Source: Sipunculus nudus
Taxonomy: Eukaryota > Annelida > Sipuncula > Golfingiida > Sipunculidae
DNA: 64,000 bases
Direction: 5' to 3'
Assembly (NCBI GenBank): GCA_026874595.1
Contig: CM049319.1
Span: forward strand, 58,846,917-58,910,916
Made by a program: the position numbers and the translations under genes. Numbering within the stretch: the first letter of the stretch is position 1; every line of letters begins with the position of its first letter. Under the pieces are notes generated by a model, which did not search any database, had not been told where the DNA came from, and saw only the letters and a program-made list of their open reading frames with translations. Below, one piece after another: positions 36,901 through 46,936 of this stretch.

Positions 36901-38989
36901 GGTTGGAAATTAACATGATTATAATAAAATATGATAAAAGGGAATCTATTAAATAAATACTTGTTAACTTGGTCAGATATACAGTGAATGAATGTATTAT
37001 ATGGGTGCAATGCAAGTATTTTAACTAAAACGTGGAGTATAAACATATACATATGTACAAAAGGCACCCTGAAAACACATACCTCTGATGTGCCCACATT
37101 CTGGATTATTAGACCTGGAATATTTCCAGGATCCTGATAAAACTTTTTGTGGTAATCAATGGCATAAAAACTATGGAACCTAGCAGATCTTGTGAAATAT
37201 GTGTCACACTTAATGAATGTATGAGAGCAAATTTAAGGCAACTCTAATTAGGTCCCACCTGTGCATTAAATTGGGGTAAATTTTCATTTTTGCCCAAATA
37301 TTATTGAATGACAACAGTCTCACCATTAGACAGGTGGAGTAAATAGAAATTGTTAACTGGCTCGGGGATAGAGCACAGGGCTCAAAGCCAGGAGATCTTG
37401 AGTTCAAATATCCGCTGAGGCTATGAGAATTTTCACTCTTGTTTTCACTCGCAAACAAATTGCACCTTTGGGGGGTTCCTCAGTGTTGTGACACAGCAAT
37501 GGTGATGACACACACCCAGGTTCCACAGGAGTGACACACCTTCGCTAGAATATCGTGTGTAAGCCCATGTCACATAGTACGAAACTGGAATGGAATTCTA
37601 CAGATGTACATAATACTTAGTTAAGCAAGCAATAAAAAATGGAGGTTTCCCTCCCCCCCCCCCAAGAAAATAGCAATTGTTACAGAGCCTGCACCAATGT
37701 TTTGATCTTCAGTGAAAGTCTGTGTGAAACTTGAGAATGATGTGGTTCATTGTCTGTCTGTTTCCTTGCAGGCTGCCAAGGCTGCTGGTTTAAATGATGC
37801 TGTGATACAGGATGCTGCACAGAGGATGAGGGATGAAACAGTGAAAAACAAGCTCAGGGAGACAACCGAGGAAGCTCTGGAATACGGGGTATGAAATACC
37901 AGGCAGATGAAAAAATTAGAAATTACTTAGTAGAGCACATTTACATTCACCAAGGCTGAACATATAGAATTATGTCAATTAAAGTAAAAGACTCTCTCCT
38001 TGGAGTCAACTGTTTGAGGATTCAGTTTAAGTTAGGGGAGCACACATGCTGGGATATGCTCCCGAGGCAGCGGAAATCTTGCGGTTCTAAAGAAGCAATT
38101 GATTTTCAGGATACAAGGTCATAACAAACAGCGCTTACCATATAGGAAGTAGGCCTGTAGTTAAAGCGCTGTGTATAGAGTGTAATGCTGCAACTGGACA
38201 AGCAAACTGATTGAAGAAACCGATGATTTTTCTCAACATTTCAATCAGGATCTCCATATGATAATTACAGAAAGGGAGAATCGAGAGAAAAATGTGATCA
38301 TGGAACCATAAAATGTTCCTCCACTTACCAGGACCAGTGATTTTAAGTGCCCCCTGTTTTAGGGAGGACTACTAAAATGGTCCAAATCTGTCTTGTGTGT
38401 CTTTTACAAAATATCTCTAAAACTCCTGCGTACATACATCCTCATCACATGACTGACATGCTAATATAACCTGCAGCTTGCCCCACCACTGTTCAAATAC
38501 TTTCAGTGGTCCAACTCATTGGTCCAATTACACTGGTCCTGGCACAGGGCCAAGAATCTGACCAATAAGAGCAGGTGTCACATGTTTAAAATTGGGAGCT
38601 GGATGCACAACTTTATAAAATATTCTCACTGGTGTGGTTACACTTCTTTGCCCTGTCTCCACCCTGGTGGTGAGCCCCAGAAAATCTTGCTATACAAAGC
38701 AGCGGTCACAAGGAGGGCGATCTGGGAAGACTTCAGTGTACAGTGGCTGCATGAGGAGTGTACGTGAGGACTGATTGACCAGCCGTGGTGCTACCACTGT
38801 CTGCCTAGACAGAACTGTGCCTAATGCCTGTCGTGTCACAAGTTTTAATCAATATTTTATTTACACTTTTCAGGCTTTTGGTGCACCAACAATGATCGTG
38901 GATGATGGGGAGAGGAAGCACATGGTGTTTGGCTCTGATCGCTTTCACATCATAGCGGATTTACTAGGTAAGAACAAAATAAAATATAC

Positions 38990-39034
<45 letters not shown>

Positions 39035-39061
39035 TTTATATATATATATATATATATGTAT

Positions 39062-39105
<44 letters not shown>

Positions 39106-42100
39106 TTATATATATATATATAGCATTCTATGCTATTTCCCAACCATATTTCCAGTGATGTAGGACCCAAGTCTGGACTAAGTGGACTTGAGACCACTTT
39201 TTAAGGGACTCAGACCTGAGGATCCTAGACTTGAACTTGTACTTGGACTCCAAGGTTAGGACTCAAGAAATCAGACTAAGTCATCTTGAGTCCAGTAAAA
39301 CTATACTATTAGGCCAAAGAAAAGAAAAGTTATGATTCTATGGCATTTTTTTTTCCGAAATCATCTTGAGTCCAGTAAAAACTATACTATAAGGCCAAAG
39401 AAAAAAGTTAAGGTTCTCAGGCACTTTTTTTCAGAAATAAGTACGGGCAGGCAATATTTAATATTTTACCTTTTTTGCATGTTTCAATAAAAAGTCATAT
39501 GATCAGGGAAAAGCTTGAAAACAACAGAATTTTAAGGCTAAACAGGTAAAGCACTACATCATAAAGAAAATCTTATCCAAATTGTATTATTTTAACTTTT
39601 CAAAAGAAGAAAATCAAAATAAAAAAGTTTGATGCGTGGGTTTAAATTGAAGCAGGCGGTGCCTGAGAATCATACCTTTTATTTTTTTGGCCTAAGACTT
39701 TCTAAGAGAACACTACAAAAGGACAATACATACCAAGATTTTAACTCTGGAGCTAAATGTAATAAAACGTTTAAGTAAAAAGCATAACATAAACAAGAAT
39801 ACGGGTAGTCAACAAGGGACTAGTGTATTCGCTGAAATCTGAGTGGGATGGGTGAAGCATGCATTGAGTGGCAAGGGGAAATAGAGTGAGATGCGTTGCA
39901 TTTTAGCATGGATGTCTGCAAAGTTGACATAATTGTAGGTGGCGCCACCTGTTATTTGAAAGAGAAGGCTCTCCAAGATGTATAGATATGCAAAATTTCA
40001 GGAGGATAAGTGATTTTTACCCAAGGTAGATGTCTGCAGTGTAAATGTGAATGTAGGTGGTGCCACCTGACACAAAATCAAGAAAGCTATCCAAGATGTA
40101 TATACATGTGAAATTTCAGCTAGATAAGTCCATTCACTTCAGAGATATGAGTGATTTTAACCCAAGGCAGACAAACAGAAAGACACTGTGCAAAAATGGT
40201 TGCAGATTTCAGCCAGATTGGTCAAACAAGTCTGAAGATATGTGAATTAATGTGTAAAAACAGACACACGGATGGACTGCAGAGAGAAAAGGCCAGAGGT
40301 CTACGCAGAATAGTTAGGCACCAGTTCACATGTGACCCAATAATTGGGTCAAGTTTTGGAAAAACAGTCTAGTGGTGTCAGAGATGTATTCCAGAAATGA
40401 ACATGACGGCTGTGGAACCCGGTCAAAAACATAAAGTATCCGCAAAACTTTGTTTCGGCAGATACAAATACACATATATAATAATCTTAAATTTTCATTT
40501 TAAATCACTTTTAATTTAATAAATAGATTTGGACTCAAACCTCAAGGACTTGGATGAGAGTAGCCTTGCCCCGGATGATGTTGACTCGAATGCATCACTG
40601 CATATTTCCTTAACCAAATCAATATGTCAGTCTGGCCCCATTTTACATTTATTATCAATTGGTTATGCAATCCATACTCTGTCAGGTACCAGTCTGTTAG
40701 CAGATTTTCTCTGCAGTATTTACACAAGATTTAACCAGATTATATCTGTTCATACACATTATTTTCAAACTTCTGTAAAGTTTTTAGCTCAGTCAAAATT
40801 CAATCATGGTGAGCTATTATACGCTCTTTACACAGCGCTTTACCTATACGGCTACTACCTATATCGTAAGGCGCTGTTTGTTATGACCTCGTATCCCGAA
40901 TTGCTACACCAGAGGGGAGCACTGTATTTTTGTCCAATCAGATGAGACCTTGTGCTGAAAGACAAAGCCAAGCGAGGAATACACGGAGCCAATCATGTTT
41001 ATTTCGTTTTGAGTGACAGCTCATCGCCCCGCGTAACCGTCTGAACAGACCACAGGCTCAGAGAGAATTGCCCCTGACGTGGTTTGCTTAGGACCTTGGG
41101 CACATAGGATGCTTGGCCGGTGAGCTGTAATTCAAACGAAACGTAACAACAAAGGCTGCGTGCACACCTCGCTGGCTTTATTCAGTTCTGCAGACAACAG
41201 ATACATGGCTACGCTAACACAGAGTCATAATGTCATAATCCAATCGGCCGATGATGCGAGAATGCAGAGGGAGCAATTTAAATTCGACCGGAAACTCATC
41301 AAGTGGCGCTTGAAGCGCAGTAATGGGCGGAGCCAGGATGCCTGTCGATTTTTGTTTATTGGCATCTGATTGGCTGCTTGTAACATCATGCGCACGTTTA
41401 TTTCAGCGGACAATGAACCGCCATCTGGTGTCTAAATATATCATAAACGGTCGAAGCTGGCAGCGTGAAAATCAGTTGCTTCTTTAGAAGCGCAAGATTT
41501 CCGCTGCCTCGGGAGCGTAAGCTGTTAGTGATGGCTTCTTTGTTTATTGTCCTTCTGTTCGGCCATTCAGATGCTGTTTCCCCATCAGCAGGGCACAAAT
41601 CCTAGCTGTTTTACCTGTGAGGTTCTTAATTGTTATCTTGAAAGGTCCTGGTAAAATCTCCTTGCAAACTGAAAATAGGCTATAGTGACCAAAATAAGTA
41701 GTGTGCACATGACATGATGTTCATAAGTCTTTATAATAAGTGACAGATATTTTCCCCATTAAGACTAGATGGAATCTGCCTGATTTCTTGAGTCCTTACC
41801 TCCAAGTACAAGTACAAAGCTGAGTCCAGGACCCATAAGTCCAAGTCTGAGTCCCTTAAAAAAAGTTGACTTGAGTTTGGACTGAAGTCCAAGTTCGGAC
41901 ATGAGTCCTATCCTTAAATTAGTGCTTGTTATTTATGTCTTTTTATTTGTATTATGAAACTGTTTATATACAGAAGTCATTTCATTTCTACCATGTGGAG
42001 TCATGTACTGAACTGAAACTAGGAGTGTATATAAATCATAGATAGAAAAAATGGATGAAAAAAAAAAACTGAAGATACTTTTGATGCCTTTAATAACTTT

Positions 42101-42219
42101 ATTAGCACCTGTTGTATTTGACAAAGAAGTTTTCATCAGAATGGACAATTATGTATCTGATTTCCTTTTTTTCAGGTGAGAAGTATGAAGGCCCACTGAA
42201 CGACCTCTCAAAAGTTTGA
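27432..42219 (+). CDS. GSTK1: Glutathione S-transferase kappa, complete 8-exon gene
   Basis: The gene encodes a predicted 224-residue GSTK, close to the usual 220-226. GSTK transfers glutathione to electrophiles and has a DsbA-like thioredoxin fold with a helical insertion. Exons: 27432-27500, 30239-30326, 31732-31832, 33497-33622, 36653-36688, 37772-37888, 38874-38967, 42176-42219. All borders are GT-AG and phases agree. Visible motifs: [13 protein letters not shown] (residues 7-19) with the glutathione-site serine at 15; [14 protein letters not shown] (about 41-54); [12 protein letters not shown] and LWLSLWSR (about 100-128); [14 protein letters not shown] (about 143-156); FGAP and HMVFGSDR (about 181-203). 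The ATG is chosen because nine codons before FYD fits the family and no earlier in-frame ATG extends it convincingly. It ends in SKV, one change from the peroxisomal signal SKL. Most introns carry mobile elements. The symbol is by family; other GSTK paralogues exist here. Confidence 0.93.
27811..27883 (+). repeat. Short hairpin in GSTK intron 1
   Basis: Arms at 27811-27839 and 27854-27883 pair over about 29 bases, with a perfect 16-bp core (CTATGCAGTCCCAAAC) and a 14-base loop. It could be a tiny MITE remnant or a microRNA-like precursor; the sequence alone does not decide. Confidence 0.8.
27907..27964. repeat. (TA)n microsatellite
   Basis: About 29 TA units in GSTK intron 1. Confidence 0.97.
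28360..29300 (+). mobile_element. Tandem core units of a HINE-like element in GSTK intron 1
   Basis: About seven units of roughly 140 bp alternate between CATATCTCC-type and ACTGGTGGTGCCATCT-type text. They are diverged relatives of the TATCCGCC-family core, with GGTGG(C/T)(G/A)CCA(C/T)CT variants near 28404, 28567, 28705, 28846, 28990, 29122 and 29265. Neither terminal motif was found. Confidence 0.65.
30239..30326 (+). CDS. GSTK1: GSTK exon 2
   Basis: 88 bp after the acceptor CTTTCAG; donor GTGAGT. It reads [20 protein letters not shown] then [10 protein letters not shown], matching the RPFFLGGIMK-like block of the family. It ends with the first base of a split glycine codon. Confidence 0.93.
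31086..31574 (+). mobile_element. HINE-like element, ATGCCCC family, in GSTK intron 2
   Basis: Same family as 13281-14606 in the opposite orientation and shorter. It has TTTTTATGCCCC with the ACAAAGTGG stem, a CCGTCATTCCG tract and about two core units (GTTACAGATCGAGTTTGC, CAATGCCTGCAGAT). It ends with GGGGCATTCATGTC and ACACATCTA. Confidence 0.75.
31732..31832 (+). CDS. GSTK1: GSTK exon 3
   Basis: 101 bp, completing the split codon and ending in phase 0. It reads [20 protein letters not shown] then [13 protein letters not shown]. Acceptor TTTTTTCACAG, donor GTAAGG. Confidence 0.93.
31851..33042 (+). mobile_element. HINE-like element, TATCCGCC family (copy R3), in GSTK intron 3
   Basis: This is the best-preserved member. 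GTATCCGCCAAAA begins 18 bases after the exon 3 donor; the mirror TTTTGGCGGATAC is at 32998-33010. Then come the hairpin GTGGTCGCTTGTCGACTAC and CCGTATTCTA. About six core units of 140-150 bp lie between. It inserted so close that it forms nearly all of the 5' part of intron 3. Confidence 0.82.
33497..33622 (+). CDS. GSTK1: GSTK exon 4
   Basis: 126 bp, 42 codons, phase 0 at both ends. It contains [20 protein letters not shown] and LWLSLWSR, the family's helical-domain core. Donor GTAAGC. Confidence 0.93.
33690..34000 (+). repeat. Interspersed repeat in GSTK intron 4
   Basis: The text resembles 61640-61890 and part of 26575-26660. Shared words are GCCCATATTCCAA, TTCATGCATAGGTGAC-like, GATTGCATGAGTTTTG and GAATGCATTCCC. 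A 118-codon open frame across it (33664-34020) is therefore not treated as a gene. Confidence 0.6.
34331..35879 (+). mobile_element. HINE-like element, AGCTCA family (copy 2), in GSTK intron 4
   Basis: AGCTCAGCTGACT (34331) and its mirror AGTCAGCTGAGCG (35844) bracket about four core units of about 335 bp with GGTGGCGCCACC at 34668, 35006 and 35337. The palindrome TGACCCATGGGTCA (35860-35873) and CTTGTT close the element. It lacks the nested insertion of copy 1, so it serves as the empty site. Confidence 0.82.
36224..36399. mobile_element. Short MITE of GTCCAAGTC type in GSTK intron 4
   Basis: The ends GCAGTGATATAGTCC and its inverse (AGTCCAAGATCACTGC) bound about 176 bp filled with GACTTGAGTCC-like words. 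Related copies lie at about 39155-39310 and, inverted, 41760-41912. Confidence 0.65.
36653..36688 (+). CDS. GSTK1: GSTK exon 5 (36-nt mini-exon)
   Basis: Only 12 codons, [12 protein letters not shown], matching the family block that follows the WSR motif. Acceptor TTTTTCAG and a strong donor GTAAGT. Both ends are phase 0. Confidence 0.88.
37345..37460 (+). repeat. tRNA-derived SINE-like head in GSTK intron 5
   Basis: CTGGCTCGGGGATAGAGCAC resembles a tRNA A-box arm and GAGTTCAAATATCC a B box, about 45 bases apart. Flanking text does not fold as a full tRNA, so a SINE remnant is more likely than a gene. Confidence 0.5.
37772..37888 (+). CDS. GSTK1: GSTK exon 6
   Basis: 117 bp, 39 codons, phase 0. 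It reads [20 protein letters not shown] and continues to TTEEALEYG. The same exon is present in copy A at 367-483. Donor GTATGA. Confidence 0.93.
38050..38190 (+). repeat. GCTCCCGAGGCAGCGG interspersed repeat, + copy
   Basis: Two blocks (about 38057-38095 and 38098-38186) match, inverted, 41477-41515 and 40820-40910 in intron 7. The first block recurs at about 44008. Confidence 0.7.
38874..38967 (+). CDS. GSTK1: GSTK exon 7
   Basis: 94 bp, phase 0 in, phase 1 out. It carries [11 protein letters not shown] and [17 protein letters not shown]. Donor GTAAGA. A long (TA)n tract begins about 20 bases after the donor. Confidence 0.93.
38985..39122. repeat. Interrupted (TA)n microsatellite after GSTK exon 7
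   Basis: About 138 bp of TA units with scattered CA, GT and TT changes. Confidence 0.95.
39155..39310. repeat. GTCCAAGTC-type MITE copy, intron 7
   Basis: Words GACTTGAGACC, TGGACTCCAAGG and CTTGAGTCCAG are shared with 36224-36399 and, inverted, with 41760-41912. Confidence 0.55.
39283..39430 (+). repeat. Direct duplication of about 75 bp
   Basis: TCATCTTGAGTCCAGTAAAA starts both units (about 39283 and 39361); each continues through AGGCCAAAGAAAA and a GGCA-T(n) tail. Confidence 0.8.
39795..40465 (-). mobile_element. HINE-like element, TATCCGCC family (copy R4), reverse, in GSTK intron 7
   Basis: Reading + text: AATACGGGTAGTCAACAAGG (inverse of the terminal hairpin), GGTGGCGCCACC at 39938 and GGTGGTGCCACC near 40058, GGTCAC-free lead text, then TTTCGGCAGATAC, a decayed inverse of GTATCCGCC. 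Only about two core units remain. Confidence 0.7.
40783..41530 (-). repeat. GCTCCCGAGGCAGCGG interspersed element, - copy
   Basis: The inverse of the 38050-38190 blocks occurs at both ends of this stretch, with unique text between. A 138-codon frame (40529-40945) overlaps it and is not supported as a gene. Confidence 0.55.
41760..41912. repeat. GTCCAAGTC-type MITE copy, inverted, intron 7
   Basis: Contains AAGTCCAAGTCTGAGTCC and GACTTGAGTTTGGACTG; it pairs with 39155-39310 as an inverted repeat. Confidence 0.55.
42176..42219 (+). CDS. GSTK1: GSTK exon 8 (terminal)
   Basis: 44 bp including TGA at 42217-42219. It reads [13 protein letters not shown] after the split glycine. The final SKV resembles a weak peroxisomal PTS1. 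Confidence 0.92.
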
Positions 42220-42588
42220 TGGATTCACCATGGCATTATTATATAGCCACCAGTGCAGGCACAATCACATATTGAAAATTACACAAACTGAGAGCCAATG
42301 AGCCGAAGGTAATGATAGCACATGGTTCATGAGTTGGTGCTGGGGCTAAAAGGAGTACTTGGTACTCAAGTCTGGGTATTACTTACCAAGTATTCAATTA
42401 CAAAATGTGGACACGAGTACTCGTGTATGTACATTCATATCTGAATATAACTGCAATTTTAAGGGCAGTCTGTACGCCTATTTGTTCATTATCGAAGCCT
42501 GGCATAGGGCTCTAAACATATGCTAGTCCAAACGAATGGATTTTTCAACTCTGTTTAATTTGAGTATTTATGTCTATTCCTTCGTTGG

Positions 42589-42594
42589 AATAAA
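42589..42594 (+). promoter_or_regulatory. Possible polyadenylation signal for GSTK
   Basis: AATAAA, 370 bases after the stop codon, within the conserved 3' flank. Other A-rich hexamers are nearby, so this is only a candidate. Confidence 0.4.
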
Positions 42595-43661
42595 GTTAAG
42601 CCATCCCAAGTAAAATTTATGCATATTTTGCTTTTGTAAACAGATAACTGTTTTATATAATTACAGCATTGCCGTGGTAACAAGTACCCATGTCCGAGTT
42701 GGGTAATACCTTTCGGGTACTTGAGTTCAAATTTTTTTTTACCTATTTCGGCTCCAGTTGGTGCCTGTTGTTATGCATATAGACTTGATTGATTTAGCCA
42801 ATTATTTGCTTTGTTCATCTCATATTTAAGGAGTCTAACCTCTTTTGAAGACACAAAAGATATTTTACATTTTTTTTTTTTGCACTTGTGATAAATCAAG
42901 GATTTAACCAAAGAATTATATTTTATATATGAATTCAGGATGCCCATGCTCTGAAATTATGAGAATGTCCAGGGATCATAGTTGAAGAACTCGCATCTTT
43001 GTATTCTGTCTGCCTGTATAATTGTGAAAATAAAATCCTTCCCTTTTCATGTAAAAAATCATCACATATCATTGTATAATCTACAAATTTTTATTTACCG
43101 TATTTAGTCAAATTGGGTGCTTTAAATATATGACTATACAAATGCTTTTTGAATTGCGTTTATTTGTGACTTTTCTATGTCAATCTGTGATGAGCGAATA
43201 TGGGTAATTTAAATTCAGTATTCCATATATCATCACTTCAGTTTTCATGTCATAATTAAATTTAAGAGGAGGAAAAATTAAAATCAGACTTGGTCAACCG
43301 CAAAATTTGACAATTTGATGTGTTTACACACATGATATAATGACTGTCGCCAAATATCTCAGAAATATCTAAAATTATTAGCAACACATTTCACAGGAAA
43401 ATTGATCAATGGACAGCCATGACATTTTGAAACCTATATTGACCTACCCTCTGGCATCTGTATTGAGATTTAATTTCCTCAACATTTTTTTACGCTAGTC
43501 TATGGCGGGACGTATTAACGTGTACCCACGCTCTATCGGGCCGGGCCATGTGTGTGCAAGTCATCCCCCCCCCCCCCTTAGAAAAAAATTGACGCCACTG
43601 CCCTTGTATTGTGATTTAATTTCCCCAACATTATTTTACGCTAGTCTGACGGAACGTATTA

Positions 43662-43926
43662 TGGTATACCCACGGTCTGTCCGTCCGTTAACTTTTAGTG
43701 TTCCATTTCGAGCAAAATCGATGCATATTTGATGAGGTCAGAGGTCACCAGACTTTGGTGGCGCCGTGATGACAACCAAAAATCTGATGGATTTTCATGA
43801 AACTCGATATGAACATTAACAATGCAGTATTTCATTCTCAGCAGATTTCTCACATATTTGACGAGGTCAGACGTCTGGAGATATGCGACGGAGGTTTTAT
43901 GCACCAATTGCGGTGCTCTTGTTCTG
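43662..43926 (+). mobile_element. GAGGTCAGAGGTCACC-family repeat
   Basis: Contains CTGTCCGTCCG, GAGGTCAGAGGTCACC and TTTGGTGGCGCCGTG, then ends in the hairpin GCACCAATTGCGGTGC (43901-43916) followed by TCTTGTT. The hairpin-CTTGTT end is like the AGCTCA family. A longer, more decayed copy is at 59755-60110. Confidence 0.55.
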
Positions 43927-43984
43927 AATTAGACTTAAAAAAAATATTGTATTGTTAACGTGCTATGGTACAGGCACTTGTGTG

Positions 43985-44090
43985 GAGCGCAAGTGGAGCA
44001 TTAAGCTCCCGAGGCAGCGGAAAGGCTAATAGGTAAAGTGTTGTATATAAGCGTAATAGAGCAAATTTAGAGCGAAACATATTTAGAAAT
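43985..44090 (+). repeat. GCTCCCGAGGCAGCGG repeat, short copy
   Basis: GCTCCCGAGGCAGCGGAAA followed by GGTAAAGTGTTGTATATAAG, a shortened form of the 38050-38190 repeat. Confidence 0.6.
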
Positions 44091-44491
44091 ATTTAGATAA
44101 ATAATTAGCTTCTTTTATTTTCAAGGTTATCTCTTCATGAAGATGTCGCGATTTCATGTGACTGCTTTAACTGTGTAATGACTTAAAACCATTTGTAAGC
44201 AGATGTAAGTTCATTGTTGGACCTCTGATGAAATTATATTTTCGGTTTCACACTTTAATTCATGATTAACCATGTATATGCACAGTATACGGCACAGAGT
44301 GAATATCAGGCCAATGTGTCTCTTGTCTCATTACCTCCTCAAAGCAGTGGTTATGTTTTTGCGGCGTTGGTTTGTTTGTTTGTTACTATTATTACTTAAA
44401 AAGTTATTAACGGTTTTCAGGATCGCTCGACGATGATACTGATTAAATGTTTGGGGTGATCCGGATGATCATCTGGATCCAGTGCTTTTTT

Positions 44492-46936
44492 AGCTCAGCT
44501 GACTATAAGTCATCTGAGCTATAGTCGTGGTCCATTGTCCGTCGTCCGTCCGGATGTTCGTCCGTAAGACTGGCACGTTTCGACACCCTAGGACCTACGA
44601 ATCTGAAATTCGCCATACAGTTAGATGTCCCCAAAATCTCCAACCATGCAGAAAATTGGGTCAATAGGACTTCGTTCCTTCGAGATATTAAGGAAAAACC
44701 TCATTTTTTTTTATTAGAAATCTATTTTCAAACTTCAGGACTGCCTAATATCAAAACCACTCATCTGGATTTCTTCATATTTACCATAAATATTCCTCTA
44801 TATAGTTCCTATGTACATGCCAGAAATTAAGTCAGTATTATTTAATTTAAAAAAGGTATATGCCTAAACATAATGGACTTTGTAAAAAAATCAGGAAAGA
44901 TATTTGGTCACTAAAGACCAAAAGTGTTAAAGGTAGAGACTTTTTTTCAGTAATACAACTTTAATTGATCAAAATTTAATTGTATACCAAAAATTAGATC
45001 AAAATCTGTTAAATTTTTTTTTAAATATTGGCAATAATAAAAAATTGGTACCTTAAATTATGCCCAAGTTTGACCATGGCACGTTTTTTTCCTGTAAGTA
45101 CTGTGGATTAAATTTTCACAGCATGTTTTTGTTAGCATTTTGTCTGTTAATACCAAAAATTTGAAACCAGTTGATCAAAAACTGAAGATTTTATTCAGCA
45201 CCATGTCACATCAAGTTTACATCAAGCTAGTGTTATGCAGTTTGCTAGAGCTCAGCTCCCCAGCTTCAGCTCTAATTCCTTAATTTAGCACACAATTAGA
45301 TGTCTCCAAAATCCCCTACCATGCCAAGAATTTGATCACTAGGACTTAATTCCTTCGAAATATTAATGAAAAACTTCATTTTTCAATTAAAAACCCAATG
45401 TTACACTGTAAGACTGCCTAATATCAAAACCACTGATCTGACTTTGATCATATATAATATACATATTTTTCTATACGTTCGCTATGCACATGCCAGAAAT
45501 GATGTCAGTATTGCGTAATTGTTTTAAGTTATAGGCCCAAACATAATGCATTTTTTAAAAAAATCAAGAAATATATTTACTCCTTTAACAAGAGGATTGC
45601 TGAAGCTAGAGATTTTTTTTTGTCAGGGATGTAACATTATTTAATCAAGATTCAATTGAATACTAAAAATTAGTTCTGAATTTTTCAAATTTTATAAGTT
45701 ATTAGTATAAATATAAAATTAGCACCTTAAATTTTGCCCAACTTTGACCATGGATCGTTTGTTTCCTGAGGGCACTGTTGATATAATTTTAATATCATGC
45801 ACTCATAAGGATTTCATCTTTGTAGTTTAGAAAGCTGAAAGAATTTGGCCAAATATTGTAGCTTTTATTAATGTTTTTATGAGACCATGTCAGACCCAGG
45901 CTTAATCCAGCCCCTCTTCAGTCACCTGTATGTTGACCTTGTTGACCTTTCATCAGATTATGCATGCTTGAGCGAAGCATACACTGGGGCAGCCAGGCAG
46001 CTAATGCCCAGCCACAGTTGATCCAGGTGTCCAACCCAACTTATCTACTAGTTGTTTTGAAAAAAAAAACATAACAATAAACAATAAATTAATAATTTTG
46101 TATTGGTTTTTTATAACAAATTAAAGAAAAATTAATATAAAAGGAATTTGTTAGTTGATAAGTAACAGAAAATTAACTTGCAGTCACTGATGATGTAAGA
46201 ATCTTGTATGGATGGACAGAATGTCAATGTCAATGTTATTCCAAATATCATCATGCAGTCACCTATGGTATTTTTCAGTTCAATTTTAATAATAAAAAAA
46301 TATATCATATTATTCATTACTAATCATTTGTGATCATATGAAGGAAATTAATGATAGACAAAGATGCAGTTGATAATATTAATCTAGATTCCTACTGTGT
46401 CTAGTGTGTAGATTGAATATGTACTGCATTAAAACATTTTATTGCATAAGAATGGGTATTCAGGTAAAAATGAAAGTATTTGAATACCAGTGCAGATACT
46501 TTCAAAATGTATTCATGAATGCATTCATGAATATATATTATAATATTATTTCAATAATCATTTCAGTTATATTTTATTTTAAAAAATCATATGATTTTCT
46601 TATTATTTTTTTTTTATAAAAATTATATTGGCACAATATTTGTTATTAAATTTTGATAAATAGTTAAACTCTTTTATTATATGTGCTGCTTATAAGTTAT
46701 ATGGCCGAGTCAAAATCTGAGTGACAATAGCACTCCATTTGTTAATAAAATAAATGAAATCAATCCTCTTCCCAGTCTCCAAAGATACTATCAAAATCAT
46801 ACATAAGCTAAACACCAACAACTCATAATAAAGCTTATATTTATTACCACACAAAACAAGCATGTGCCTTTTTTTCCAAATCATATTTTTTATCATGTAT
46901 AACAGCTGAGCGCCGTGACCCATGGGTCCCTTGTTT
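44492..46936 (+). mobile_element. HINE-like element, AGCTCA family (copy 3)
   Basis: The left end AGCTCAGCTGACT with its AGTCATCTGAGCTATAG inverse and the right end CAGCTGAGCG, TGACCCATGGGTCC, CTTGTTT are those of the family. The core is different from copies 1 and 2: two units of about 680 bp, anchored by TAGATGTCCCCAAAATC (44622) and TAGATGTCTCCAAAATC (45297), without GGTGGCGCCACC. The last 470 bases match, inverted, 12330-12870. Confidence 0.8.

Larger units (their letters stand above)
41917..43445 (+). repeat. Segmental duplication partner around GSTK exon 8
   Basis: Matches 19170-20390 on both sides of the terminal exon, for example GGTCAACCGCA and TGACTGTCGCCAAATATCTC. This copy is about 300 bp longer because of gaps. 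Confidence 0.85.

Noticed and set aside
39000-39122. Open frames coding for alternating Tyr-Ile over TA tracts (also 27907, 49591, 51060, 55250, 58592)
   Set aside because: These are translations of (TA)n microsatellites.
40529-40945. 138-codon open frame
   Set aside because: It overlaps an inverted interspersed element matched at 38050-38190 and shows no known domain.
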